A DNA stretch of 64,000 nucleotides from NCBI RefSeq assembly GCF_923079645.1, contig NZ_CAKLPY010000001.1, forward strand, positions 1,446,001 through 1,510,000. The letters are read 5' to 3'. The position numbers and the translations under genes are program-made. Below, piece by piece: positions 8,398-16,867 of the stretch; positions within the stretch are counted from its first letter, which is position 1; every line of letters starts with the position of its first letter. The stretch comes from Emticicia aquatica. Its GTDB lineage: Bacteria > Bacteroidota > Bacteroidia > Cytophagales > Spirosomataceae. Below the pieces are notes generated by a model. That model searched no databases. It saw nothing but the letters and a program-made list of their open reading frames with translations, and was not told the origin of the DNA.

Positions 8398-9330
8398 TTA
8401 GTTTTGAATTCCGCCCGTATGAATCAAAACGACTGTTGAATTTGGCGGAATCATCTTACTGATTGATTCATAAAAAGCATAAAACATTTTGCCCGAATAA
8501 ATAGGTTCTATCTTAATTTGATGTTTTCTTTCAAATTCCTTGATAAAATCTATCAATTCGGGCGTTTTTTTTGCATATCCGCCATGATGTTCATTCCAAA
8601 GAATTTCAAAATTATCTTTAGTTTTACCAATTTCATGTTCAACCAAATGATTTATTTCTTGCTCTAAATAATGTCCATTTTTCAACACACAAACACCTAA
8701 AATTTTTGTTTTTTCATCAGATTTAGCAATTATCCCTGAAATCGTGCCGCCAGTTCCTACTGGACAAATAATATAATCAGGAGCAAAACCCAACTGTTCT
8801 GTGATTTCCTCAACCATCTCTCCCACTCCACCCAAAGCAAATTCATTTGTTCCACCTTCAGGAATAATAATTGAATGTTTGAATGGGTGAATTAGTGGAT
8901 GACTACTTGGATTTGTCCGAATTTCTCGATAATATTCTCTTGATACAAAATGTAATTTCATGCCACATTCGGCCGCAAATCTTAACGTTGACGACGAGTT
9001 TTCATTCAATTCATCGCCTCTAATGACCCCGATTGTTTCAAAATCAAAGTATTTTCCTGCGGCGGCCGATGCATAAATATGATTGGAATATGCTCCACCA
9101 AATGTCAAAATACTTTTAATTCCTAACTGACTAGCATTCAGCAAATTAAACTTTAATTTTCGCCATTTATTCCCCGAAATTTCTGAGTGAATCAAATCGT
9201 CCCTTTTGACAAATACTTTCAATGCTTTTGCATCAAACAATTCATCATAAATTTGTTGTATGGGTGAAGGCAAATGAAGTAATTGAGATATTTGTTTGGT
9301 GAAAGGCGAGTTTGCAGAAAATTCTCTCAT
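8398..9330 (-). CDS. PLP enzyme, ACC deaminase / D-cysteine desulfhydrase family
   Basis: A 310-residue fold-type II PLP enzyme. SGNKWRKLKFN carries the Schiff-base lysine (K55 by family position), GGAYSNH binds substrate carboxylate, and GTGGTISGI is the phosphate-binding loop. Members of this family deaminate 1-aminocyclopropane-1-carboxylate or release H2S from D-cysteine. Most Bacteroidota members are annotated only to the family, and the sequence does not settle the substrate. It diverges from the pseudouridine synthase gene with only 34 bases between the two starts, which share a palindromic promoter. Confidence 0.88.
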   Translation of the reverse strand: MREFSANSPFTKQISQLLHLPSPIQQIYDELFDAKALKVFVKRDDLIHSEISGNKWRKLKFNLLNASQLGIKSILTFGGAYSNHIYASAAAGKYFDFETIGVIRGDELNENSSSTLRFAAECGMKLHFVSREYYREIRTNPSSHPLIHPFKHSIIIPEGGTNEFALGGVGEMVEEITEQLGFAPDYIICPVGTGGTISGIIAKSDEKTKILGVCVLKNGHYLEQEINHLVEHEIGKTKDNFEILWNEHHGGYAKKTPELIDFIKEFERKHQIKIEPIYSGKMFYAFYESISKMIPPNSTVVLIHTGGIQN

Positions 9331-9334
9331 TTTT

Positions 9335-9361
9335 ATCTTAAATTTGTATCAAAATTAAGAT
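9335..9361. promoter_or_regulatory. Palindromic divergent promoter
   Basis: A 27-base near-perfect palindrome fills the gap between two divergent start codons. It contains TAAATTTG on the plus strand (9339-9346) and TAATTTTG on the minus strand (9357-9350). Both fit the Bacteroidota -7 box TAnnTTTG, so the two promoters overlap. For the minus-strand promoter a TTG lies 19 bases upstream (9379-9377); the plus-strand -33 is not clear. Confidence 0.55.
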
Positions 9362-9364
9362 AAA

Positions 9365-10399
9365 ATGACCGAAGAACAAGAGAATATTGAATCTGAAGAA
9401 GAAGACGAATTGTACGAACATCAAAGAATTGTAGTTGATAAAGGTCAAATAATGATGCGTTTGGATAAATATTTACCACATTTCACAAAAAATATCTCAC
9501 GCAATAAAATACAAAATTCGATTGATGCCGAAGCCATAAAAGTTAATGGAATTACTGTAAAAGCAAGTTACAAAGTGAAACCTTTCGATGTTATCACTTT
9601 TTCATTGCCTAAACCACCGAGAAATACAGAACTAATTCCTGAAAATATTCCATTAAATATCGTTTTTGAAGATGAAGATATTATGATTGTCAATAAACCT
9701 GCAGGAATGGTGGTCCATCCTGCGGTTGGAAATTGGACAGGCACTTTAGTAAACGGTTTGATTTATCATCTTCAAAATTTACCAACTCACCGAAATGGCG
9801 AAATTCGCCCAGGACTTGTTCATCGAATTGATAAAGACACTTCTGGCTTATTGGTAATTGCTAAAAACGATTTTGCAATGACTTTTCTTGCTAAACAGTT
9901 TTTTGAACATTCCATCGAACGAACCTATTATGCCCTTGTTTGGGGTGTTCCGAAGGAAGAAAATGGCACAATTCATACAAATATTGGCCGAAGTCTAAAA
10001 AATCGTAAAGTTTGCGACGTATTTTTGGATGGTTCTCAAGGAAAAGATTCGATTACGCATTATAAAATTTTGAAAGATTTACGGTATGTTTCGCTTATTC
10101 AATGTAATTTAGAAACTGGTCGAACACACCAAATTCGGGTTCACATGAAGTATTTGGGACATCCGCTTTTCAGTGACTCAGAATACGGTGGCGATAAAAT
10201 TTTAAGAGGACAGGTTTTCAATAATTATAAAAAATTTGTAGAAAACTGCTTTGAAATCATGCCTCGACAAGCACTTCATGCAAAAACACTAGGTTTTGTT
10301 CATCCTAGAACCAAAGAATGGATGCAGTTTGATACTGAATTACCCGTTGATTTTTCTACCGTTTTAACGCAATGGGAGAATTATTTGAATTCAAATTAA
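9365..10399 (+). CDS. RluA-family 23S rRNA pseudouridine synthase (RluD-like)
   Basis: A 344-residue enzyme. An S4 RNA-binding domain (about 30-90) is followed by the RluA catalytic domain. The signature GLVHRIDKDTSGL carries catalytic Asp156, and further motifs are RTYYALVWG and GRTHQIRVH. S4-plus-catalytic architecture and length fit RluD, which modifies helix 69 of 23S rRNA, although other RluA members look alike. The N-terminal 20 residues are very acidic. Transcription starts in the palindromic divergent promoter. The GNAT gene begins 17 bases downstream and is probably co-transcribed. Confidence 0.92.
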   Translation: MTEEQENIESEEEDELYEHQRIVVDKGQIMMRLDKYLPHFTKNISRNKIQNSIDAEAIKVNGITVKASYKVKPFDVITFSLPKPPRNTELIPENIPLNIVFEDEDIMIVNKPAGMVVHPAVGNWTGTLVNGLIYHLQNLPTHRNGEIRPGLVHRIDKDTSGLLVIAKNDFAMTFLAKQFFEHSIERTYYALVWGVPKEENGTIHTNIGRSLKNRKVCDVFLDGSQGKDSITHYKILKDLRYVSLIQCNLETGRTHQIRVHMKYLGHPLFSDSEYGGDKILRGQVFNNYKKFVENCFEIMPRQALHAKTLGFVHPRTKEWMQFDTELPVDFSTVLTQWENYLNSN

Positions 10400-10416
10400 A
10401 TTTTAAATTTTAATCA

Positions 10417-10869
10417 ATGAAAATTAACATCAGAAAAATAAAAAAGAACGATGTTCAACGTGTACATGAGCTTGTTTATGAACTTGCCGTTTACGAAAAA
10501 GAACCCGAACAAGTTACAAATACCGTTGAAATGATGCTGAAAGATGGGTTTGGAAAAAACAAAATATTTGGATGTTTTGTGGCAGAAGTTGATGGAAAAA
10601 TACAAGGAATTTCGATATATTATTACCGATATTCAACTTGGAAAGGAAAAAGATTGTACCTTGAAGACATCGTCGTTACGGAAGCAATGCGTGGATTTGG
10701 ACTCGGAAAACTGCTTTTTGACAGAGTAATAGCGGAAGCAAAAAATACGGAATGTACAGGAATGATGTGGCAAGTATTAGATTGGAACGAACCAGCGATT
10801 AATTTCTACCGCAAGAACTTTCCAACCCGATTTGATGAAGGTTGGATAAATTGTCATTTGGATTTTTAA
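10417..10869 (+). CDS. GNAT-family N-acetyltransferase
   Basis: A 150-residue single-domain acetyltransferase. The acetyl-CoA-binding motif A is seen in VVTEAMRGFGLGKLLFDR. The motif B region is VLDWNEPAINFYRKN, with the tyrosine typical of GNAT general acids. The YELAVYEKEPEQV and YLEDIVVTEAMRG blocks resemble diamine/thialysine acetyltransferases of the SAT1 type, so a small polyamine-like amine may be the substrate (inference). It is downstream of the pseudouridine synthase gene and convergent with a small lipoprotein gene. Confidence 0.9.
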   Translation: MKINIRKIKKNDVQRVHELVYELAVYEKEPEQVTNTVEMMLKDGFGKNKIFGCFVAEVDGKIQGISIYYYRYSTWKGKRLYLEDIVVTEAMRGFGLGKLLFDRVIAEAKNTECTGMMWQVLDWNEPAINFYRKNFPTRFDEGWINCHLDF

Positions 10870-10880
10870 TATTTTTACTA

Positions 10881-11123
10881 TTAATGGCGTCGTCGTTCCA
10901 TTCGGCGACGCTCTTTTTGAAGTTTTTTCTGCTTTTTCAAATCTTTTACAGCTTTTTCACCAATATAGTGAATTTTCCCTTTCCAAACTTTTCTTGGATT
11001 GAACGTTTTACTTCCATGTTTATGCTCCATTTCTACCCGACAAGATTTTATCGGGCAAACACGATAGACGTAACAATTTTGTAACGTAAAAGCAAGTATT
11101 AATATGAAGGCAAGGTTTTTCAT
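10881..11123 (-). CDS. Small lipoprotein with basic C-terminus, unknown function
   Basis: 80 residues from an ATG at 11123; a TTG one codon upstream is less likely. A short hydrophobic signal ends in LQNC, a lipobox. The mature part starts Cys-rich (C-YVYRV-C-PIKS-C) and ends in a strongly basic tail rich in Lys and Arg (KKQKKLQKERRRMERRRH). I do not recognise a named family, though small Cys-containing lipoproteins of this kind are common in Bacteroidota. It is convergent with the GNAT gene and divergent from the J-like gene. The overlapping plus-strand frame is a shadow. Confidence 0.65.
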   Translation of the reverse strand: MKNLAFILILAFTLQNCYVYRVCPIKSCRVEMEHKHGSKTFNPRKVWKGKIHYIGEKAVKDLKKQKKLQKERRRMERRRH

Positions 11124-11238
11124 CAAAATTGCAACGATAAACGGAACGTTTTATTTTTAATCAACAAAAGTTTCTATAATATTTGGCAAATTTAGTCATT
11201 CACACATTCTTATTTTAGAAAAAAACACTTTCATTTCA

Positions 11239-12369
11239 ATGTCCGAACTCATTCAAATAAAGACAGAAAATTCTGCCGTTTTAACCAAGCTACAAAAACA
11301 ATTCAACACCAGCATTCAAAAGATTAATCATCTTAAAAAATTGGCTTTGAATATGAAACAAGAAATTGAACAAATTCAAGCCAAAATCTCAACAGATATT
11401 ATTCCATTAGAACGAAAATTAATTGATATTCAAATCAAGGAAATTATTCATTTGGATACAATTTATCAGGAAAATGTTTTCAAAAAAAGAGATAATGATA
11501 CATTATCCGAAATGATTTTGGAGAGAGCGGAAGCATATATCGGTCGTTTTCCTACGGAAGAATTGTCTGACATTTTTACACGCCACAATGACGGAATTAG
11601 TTACGAAGAGGTTGTTGAACAGATTAATTCAAATGCTTCCACTAACATAAAAGATTCATTTTCAACGATGTTTGGAGTTGAGTTTGAAGAAGAAGTTGAT
11701 TTGAGCGACCCTGAAAAACTACAAGAATATTTAGATAAACAGATGGCAGCCGATGAAGCTGATTATGAAACTAGAAAGAATAATCGAACAAAGTCGGCCA
11801 AACAAATCGAACGAGAAGAAAAAAAACGACAAGAAGAAAAAAATCTGAATAGAACAAGTCGGCAGATTTATATGGAATTGGTAAAAGAATTTCATCCTGA
11901 CAGAGAAAAAGATGAGCTTGAAAAAGAGAAAAAGACACTTTTGATGCACAAAATCTCGGAAGCTTATGAAAAAGATGACCTTTTTGACCTACTTCGTTTA
12001 AGACTTAATTTGATGGGAACAAATTTTGAAAACTCAAATAATGATAATTTGAAATATTATGTCAAATTGTTGAAACAACAAATCGTGGAATTAGAAAATG
12101 AAGTTTCAGAACTTCAATCTTTCGGACAAAGTTCATTTTTTGGTCCATCGTTGTATGAGCGTTTTGCCTCAGATGGATTTTATTCATTAGAAAACAAGTT
12201 CAAAAAAGAAGTTGCTGCAATTAAGAAAGCTATTAAAGAATCAGAAAGGCAATTACCATTTTATAGAGATTTTTCACAAGTAAAATACCTCATTGACGCT
12301 CATAGACAAGAGCAAAAATACCGTAATAAAAGAGGTTTTGATATCAATGATGTTGTGGCGAAAATGTAA
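11239..12369 (+). CDS. Coiled-coil protein with J-domain-like HPD motif
   Basis: A 376-residue cytoplasmic protein, highly charged. Residues 10-80 are a predicted coiled coil. The stretch 175-205 is strongly Lys/Glu-rich. Then comes YMELVKEFHPDREKD with H219-P220-D221, followed by a helix HKISEAYEKDDLFDLLRL. This is the layout of a J-domain (helix II, HPD loop, helix III), which in true J-proteins stimulates DnaK ATPase. A second coiled coil (265-340) follows. No zinc or C-terminal DnaJ domains are present. A DnaK-recruiting adaptor is plausible but unproven. It is a single gene ending at a bidirectional terminator. Confidence 0.7.
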   Translation: MSELIQIKTENSAVLTKLQKQFNTSIQKINHLKKLALNMKQEIEQIQAKISTDIIPLERKLIDIQIKEIIHLDTIYQENVFKKRDNDTLSEMILERAEAYIGRFPTEELSDIFTRHNDGISYEEVVEQINSNASTNIKDSFSTMFGVEFEEEVDLSDPEKLQEYLDKQMAADEADYETRKNNRTKSAKQIEREEKKRQEEKNLNRTSRQIYMELVKEFHPDREKDELEKEKKTLLMHKISEAYEKDDLFDLLRLRLNLMGTNFENSNNDNLKYYVKLLKQQIVELENEVSELQSFGQSSFFGPSLYERFASDGFYSLENKFKKEVAAIKKAIKESERQLPFYRDFSQVKYLIDAHRQEQKYRNKRGFDINDVVAKM

Positions 12370-12396
12370 TTAAATTTAGAGTTTTTTTATTCTTTC

Positions 12397-12437
12397 AGAA
12401 AGAAGGCTATTTATTTGAAATAAATAGCCTTCTTTTA
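12397..12437. terminator. Bidirectional terminator
   Basis: Long arms AAGAAGGCTATTTATTT (12400-12416) and AAATAAATAGCCTTCTT (12418-12434) form a stem whose innermost pairs open to make the loop. A T-rich run follows on the plus strand, and the minus strand reads into T's as well. It separates the J-like gene from the convergent deacetylase. Confidence 0.85.
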
Positions 12438-13430
12438 TTACTTAACCTTATCGCGGCGTTGTTTCAATTCACGCCAAGTGGTCAGAATGATACCATTGTC
12501 CTGAATATATTTTTTCAAATCTGGGTCAATCATAGCCAACATATCACCACGGCGAGTATTGCCCGAATCAGATATATGTTCAAAAACCTCTGTGGGCGAA
12601 GTACAGTGCATAATCACCATCGTTACACCTGCTTGTACATCTTTGAACGACTCAATATATTTCTGAGTTTTATATTTTTGCAAAGTTCTTTCATCAGGAT
12701 TTTTTACTTTATCCATCGTCCAGCCATAACTTATATTATGCAAATCATCTAAAACTGGTAAACCAGCATCCCAAAGCATTTTGCCAATTGCTTGGGCTTT
12801 TTCAAGAGTTAGACCAGCCGCTCCATCTTTGATAATCATGGTATCGTGTCCTCCTGGAAACATTACAGGTATTTTTTGCTCAATACCAACTTTGAAATAT
12901 CGTTCCAAATAATCTTGGCGAGCAAATAAAGTACCCATGTGAGAGTCCATGTGCGTTGGTTCAAATCCCATCGTTCTTGCTCTATCCAATTGGCTTCTAA
13001 TTTCTTTCTCTATTTCATCTGCTGTTGCGTGTTTGGCGGTTTCTTCCACACTTCTCCACATCGCTCCTTCCGCATCAACCAAATTCGGAACACTTGATTT
13101 TCCAGTCAATGGCCCCCAACGGTAATCTTTCCATTCGGAAGTAAGTGTTAAGTGCAAACCCGCATCGATTTGTGGGTGATTTTTAAGATAATGTACAAAT
13201 CCCGGAACCCAAGCACAAGGCATCATTACACTCATCGAAGTGGCAACGCCCTCTTCAACTGCTTTGATTGCCCCAATATTTGAATCATACGACATTCCAA
13301 CATCGTCAACGTGCATGATGATAACTTTTGCTCCTTTAGGAAAACCCAATTTCTCGGCGTAAGTTTCATTTTGAGCTAGAACAAAATTGGATAATATCGT
13401 GAAAAACAAAACAAAAACGTATTTTTTCAT
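12438..13430 (-). CDS. Exported ChbG/YdjC-like carbohydrate deacetylase
   Basis: A 330-residue protein with a Sec signal peptide (cleavage near LAQNE). The YdjC/ChbG fold is shown by the metal-binding HVDDVG (Asp42, Asp43), by GLHLTLTS with its histidine, and by HMDSHMGTL further on. ChbG-family enzymes remove acetyl groups from chito-oligosaccharides; other members act on unknown N- or O-acetyl sugars. Here the protein is predicted to be periplasmic, unlike E. coli ChbG. It is preceded by the NIPSNAP gene with a gap of only four bases, so the two form an operon. Confidence 0.85.
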   Translation of the reverse strand: MKKYVFVLFFTILSNFVLAQNETYAEKLGFPKGAKVIIMHVDDVGMSYDSNIGAIKAVEEGVATSMSVMMPCAWVPGFVHYLKNHPQIDAGLHLTLTSEWKDYRWGPLTGKSSVPNLVDAEGAMWRSVEETAKHATADEIEKEIRSQLDRARTMGFEPTHMDSHMGTLFARQDYLERYFKVGIEQKIPVMFPGGHDTMIIKDGAAGLTLEKAQAIGKMLWDAGLPVLDDLHNISYGWTMDKVKNPDERTLQKYKTQKYIESFKDVQAGVTMVIMHCTSPTEVFEHISDSGNTRRGDMLAMIDPDLKKYIQDNGIILTTWRELKQRRDKVK

Positions 13431-13434
13431 GATT

Positions 13435-14184
13435 TTATAGCTGAGAATAAGGTAATGGACTTAAAAATACACGAATAATTCGAGAAACTGAATTGGCATA
13501 CTCAGCAGCACTCGAAATCCGTTTCCAATCAGCATTTGCACTAAATTCTTTCCAATTTGCATCTCGTTCTTCCATATTTTTGAACGCCAACATATAAGTC
13601 AAACAAGGCATGTGTTCTCCAGCAATCACTTCGCCAAAAAATACCGAATTGAGTTTTGTATCTCTAAAAATCTTTATTTCTTCGTCATTAAACATTTTTC
13701 TTTTTCGACGAGCAGCATCTTCCGAATAGCTTTCGTAGATTCTTAATTCAAATAATTTTTGGTCAGAAGTTGGCTTTATTAGTTGAGGAATTCCATCAAA
13801 AGCATCCATTATTGAGGATGTATAGCGAGTGTATGGAGCTTTTTCAGGTGGTAAACTATTGTATTCTTGGCTAGCTTTTATAAACTCTTCATCTGATTTA
13901 ATCTTTGCAGAAATGCTCGCAAACGCTTCAATCGACGAATAAGGAATAAAAATATAAATTTTACTAGGTTCTGAATTCCCCATTTCGCTAAAAGCACCAA
14001 TATTTTTGATTCCGTATTTATTTAATGCAGGAAAAAGAGCATTTTTAAAATAATTTTCAATATTTACTTTTGGTGAACCGTAGCGTAATTCATAGGTACG
14101 AAGTTCATAAAATTCTTTTTTGGCTTGGGCAAAAACTGTCATCGAAGCAAAAAGGAATAATAATATTAAGCTGTTTTTTTTCAT
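13435..14184 (-). CDS. Exported NIPSNAP-family protein
   Basis: A 249-residue protein with a Sec signal peptide (cleavage near VFAQA). Two NIPSNAP units are visible: FYELRTYELRYGSP near the mature N-terminus and LFELRIYESYSEDA around residue 145. Each should form a ferredoxin-like alpha/beta half of a dimeric barrel. The biochemical role of bacterial NIPSNAPs is unclear. In Bacteroidota they often sit beside sugar-degrading and oxidoreductase genes, as here. It is probably co-transcribed with the deacetylase just downstream. Confidence 0.88.
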   Translation of the reverse strand: MKKNSLILLFLFASMTVFAQAKKEFYELRTYELRYGSPKVNIENYFKNALFPALNKYGIKNIGAFSEMGNSEPSKIYIFIPYSSIEAFASISAKIKSDEEFIKASQEYNSLPPEKAPYTRYTSSIMDAFDGIPQLIKPTSDQKLFELRIYESYSEDAARRKRKMFNDEEIKIFRDTKLNSVFFGEVIAGEHMPCLTYMLAFKNMEERDANWKEFSANADWKRISSAAEYANSVSRIIRVFLSPLPYSQL

Positions 14185-14272
14185 TTTGGTTGGTTAGAAT
14201 AAAATATTTAAGAATAATTTAAAAATTGATATATAGGTTTTATACTATAAATTCCTTTGAAATGCGTTTTTA

Positions 14273-15499
14273 TTACTTTGAAAATGCTTCTAAAACTTTT
14301 TTTACAATTTCATCTAAAGCATCATTGGCAATCCATCTTGTAACCATCACAAGTTCGTGGTCTGGGTCAACATAAATCATATTGACTCCATTGCCTAAAT
14401 GATAAAAAACATTGCTCGATGCACTCGGCAATAGTTTTTGGTTAGTATTCAAAAACCAATTCATGTAGCCGTAAGTTGGCTGAGCGGTTGTAGGAGTGAG
14501 TGCTTGATTTACCCAATTTTCTGATAATATTTGTTGGTCTTTCCAACGGCCTTTATGCAGCGATAATAGTCCAAAACGTCCCATATCATAGGCATTAATA
14601 AACATTCCTCCTCCCCAATGCCCGCCACCACTAACCGATTGTACGGCCTGTCCGTCTAGCACAATCCATGAACTTCGGTAGCCTGTCCATCGCCAAGTGT
14701 TTGAAGCACCAATTTTATCCATTAAATTTTCTTTCAAAACTTGTGGTAATGGTTTTCGCCAAACGCTCAAAGCCGCCAATGAAAGAGCATTTACTCGTAC
14801 ATCATTGTATTCATAAACACTTCCTTGCTTATTTCTTGGTCGGTTAAGCCACTGAGACGCATCTTTATCTGGTCGGTCAGCCCAATCTGGTTTGCCCCAA
14901 AGTGTACCTTCCCAATCGCTTGTTTGGCGAAGCATTGCATCCCAAGTAATTGTTTTATTATGAGGTGTATCAAAAAGTCTTAACATTTCAGGCTTTCCAA
15001 AATCATCAGCCAAACGATTGACTGGTTGACCATAAATTTCAATCGGTGGGATATATGAAGCAACTGTATCATTGACACTTTTAATTAATCCACGTTCAAC
15101 AGCCAAACCAACCACACTCGACAAAAAACTTTTGGTTACACTATGCGTAATATCGCAGCGAGAAGGTTCTCCCCAAGTTGCAACAATATACCCTTTATAA
15201 ATAATTAGTCCAGTCGGCTCTCCACGGTCCGCAAATGGACCAATAGCAAAACCAAAAGGTTCTTTACCGAAAGATTGATAATGTGAAACCTCCATATTTC
15301 TTGGATTTTTAATTTCATTTTCTTTCGCAAAAGCAATGACTTCTTGAATTTTGATTGGGTTTAAACCAAGTTCAGCAGGTGTTTTTACAAGCCAATTATT
15401 TGAAGCAGGAAAATAGGTTTCAGCTTTGTTTTTTTGAGCAAAAACAGCATTTATTGAAAGAACTACGAGCAAAAATCGCCAACATATTTTTTTAGTCAT
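14273..15499 (-). CDS. Exported serine hydrolase, beta-lactamase/class C fold
   Basis: A 408-residue protein with a signal peptide (cleavage near VFAQK). The active-site SVTK (Ser120, Lys123) is the SxxK motif of PF00144. GGGHWGGGMFINAYDMGRFG is the usual late block of esterase-type members, where lactamases have the KTG triad. It is more likely an esterase or amidase than a true beta-lactamase (inference). The NIPSNAP gene follows 88 bases downstream, and the DoxX gene diverges upstream. Confidence 0.88.
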   Translation of the reverse strand: MTKKICWRFLLVVLSINAVFAQKNKAETYFPASNNWLVKTPAELGLNPIKIQEVIAFAKENEIKNPRNMEVSHYQSFGKEPFGFAIGPFADRGEPTGLIIYKGYIVATWGEPSRCDITHSVTKSFLSSVVGLAVERGLIKSVNDTVASYIPPIEIYGQPVNRLADDFGKPEMLRLFDTPHNKTITWDAMLRQTSDWEGTLWGKPDWADRPDKDASQWLNRPRNKQGSVYEYNDVRVNALSLAALSVWRKPLPQVLKENLMDKIGASNTWRWTGYRSSWIVLDGQAVQSVSGGGHWGGGMFINAYDMGRFGLLSLHKGRWKDQQILSENWVNQALTPTTAQPTYGYMNWFLNTNQKLLPSASSNVFYHLGNGVNMIYVDPDHELVMVTRWIANDALDEIVKKVLEAFSK

Positions 15500-15601
15500 T
15501 GGTTAGTTTGTATTTTGAAGAATAGATTATTAATTGTAAAAATAAGTTAATTTATCAATTTTTAGCCTAAATTGCGATGAATAATTTCAATATTGAGACC
15601 T

Positions 15602-15952
15602 ATGGAGAAAATAGCACTTTACGTCATGTCAGCCTTCTTTATTTATGCAGGGATATCACACTTCACGACAAAAAACTTTTTTATGAAAGCTATGCCGCCC
15701 TATATTCCTAAACACGAAGAAATGGTAATTTTGAGTGGTATTGCAGAAATAGTTTTGGGAATCGGGTTGATATTTAAACAAACGCAGGCATTGGCAGCTT
15801 GGGGAATTATTTTGCTACTAATTGCCGTTTTTCCAGCTAATATTTACATGGCCACTTCTGGAAAATTCAAAAAAATACCCCAACCATTGTTATGGTTGAG
15901 GTTACCGTTACAAATTATTTTGATCTGGTGGGCATATCTTTACACAAAATAA
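15602..15952 (+). CDS. DoxX-family small membrane protein
   Basis: 116 residues with about four hydrophobic helices, in the DoxX/DoxD-like pattern: a FFIYAGISHF start, HEEMVILSGIAEIVLGIGLIF in the middle and a RLPLQIILIWWAYLY end. A TTG at 15593 is in frame, but the ATG at 15602 is preferred. The role of the family is uncertain; some members have been linked to redox or stress responses. It is divergent from the serine hydrolase and convergent with the sugar kinase, sharing a short hairpin between the two ends. Confidence 0.87.
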   Translation: MEKIALYVMSAFFIYAGISHFTTKNFFMKAMPPYIPKHEEMVILSGIAEIVLGIGLIFKQTQALAAWGIILLLIAVFPANIYMATSGKFKKIPQPLLWLRLPLQIILIWWAYLYTK

Positions 15953-15976
15953 AGGCAAATAAAACTAGCCTTTTTC
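15951..15976. terminator. Short bidirectional hairpin
   Basis: AAAGGC (15951-15956) and GCCTTT (15968-15973) pair around an 11-base loop, followed by T's. The hairpin overlaps both convergent stop codons. It is a weak candidate because the stem is only six pairs. Confidence 0.4.
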
Positions 15977-16855
15977 AATCATTTCTAAAATATCTGCTTC
16001 ATTAATTATCGGTGTTGCTCCTTTTTGTGTTGCCACATAGGCACCAACTGCACAAGCAAATTCCAAAGCTTTGCTTGCCGAAAAACCATTGAGCCATTTA
16101 GTAATAAACGATGCAAGAAACGAATCTCCACTACCAATTGTGTCATTCACTTCTACTTTAAAACCCTGATGCTCAGCCATTTCGTTATTTTTATCAACAA
16201 AAAAAGCACCATTCCCTCCTCTTGTAACGATGATTCCTTGAAGTTTAAATAAATTTTTAAGGAATTTTGCATTGCTTAATTCATCACCAGATTGACCGTA
16301 CCAAGCACAAATCATTTCTAATTCTTCATCATTTACTTTCACCAAATCGGCTATTTCAAAAAGTTCTTTTGCTAATTCAGCTGAATAAAATGGTTTTCTT
16401 AGATTTATATCTAAAATCCGTAATTTTGCCTTTGCTTGTAAAGCCAAAATTGTATTTTTTGATATTTCATTCCGCAAAGCTAAACTTCCAAAAACCAATG
16501 CATCAGCTTCTATCACTTTTTTTTCAGCAGAGTCAGTTAGTCCAATAAAATCCCAAGCAACAGGTTCAATTATTGTGTAAGTTGGACTTCCCTTTTCATT
16601 CAAAACAACCTCAACAATGCCCGTTTGTTTGTCATTTAGTGTTTGAATATTTTCGATTGAAAGTTGACGACTTTCTAAAAAACTTTTGATTCCATCACCT
16701 AAATCATCATTGCCAACCGCACTAATCATTGTGGCATTTAAACCTAATTGTGTGGCATGAACAGCAACATTCATAGGAGCTCCACCTGCAATTTTTCCGC
16801 TCGGTAGCAAGTCCCAAAGTACTTCTCCGAAGCAAACTATATTTTTTTTTGACAT
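15965..16855 (-). CDS. PfkB-family carbohydrate kinase (probable fructokinase)
   Basis: A 296-residue kinase. The N-terminal signature FGEVLWDLLPSG..GGAPMNVA and the C-terminal NDTIGSGDSFLASF, with catalytic Asp244, define the ribokinase/PfkB family. The early GEVLWD...P pattern and the neighbouring GH32 enzyme argue for fructose as substrate. It is the last gene of a three-gene operon GH32-VOC-PfkB on the minus strand: the GH32 enzyme releases fructose, and the kinase would trap it as fructose phosphate. Confidence 0.9.
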   Translation of the reverse strand: MSKKNIVCFGEVLWDLLPSGKIAGGAPMNVAVHATQLGLNATMISAVGNDDLGDGIKSFLESRQLSIENIQTLNDKQTGIVEVVLNEKGSPTYTIIEPVAWDFIGLTDSAEKKVIEADALVFGSLALRNEISKNTILALQAKAKLRILDINLRKPFYSAELAKELFEIADLVKVNDEELEMICAWYGQSGDELSNAKFLKNLFKLQGIIVTRGGNGAFFVDKNNEMAEHQGFKVEVNDTIGSGDSFLASFITKWLNGFSASKALEFACAVGAYVATQKGATPIINEADILEMIEKG

Positions 16856-16867
16856 TTCACTACTAAA

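Noticed and set aside
14273..15499. Antibiotic-resistance beta-lactamase
   Set aside because: Only the SxxK motif is clear; the later blocks resemble esterase/peptidase-type members and the context is sugar metabolism.
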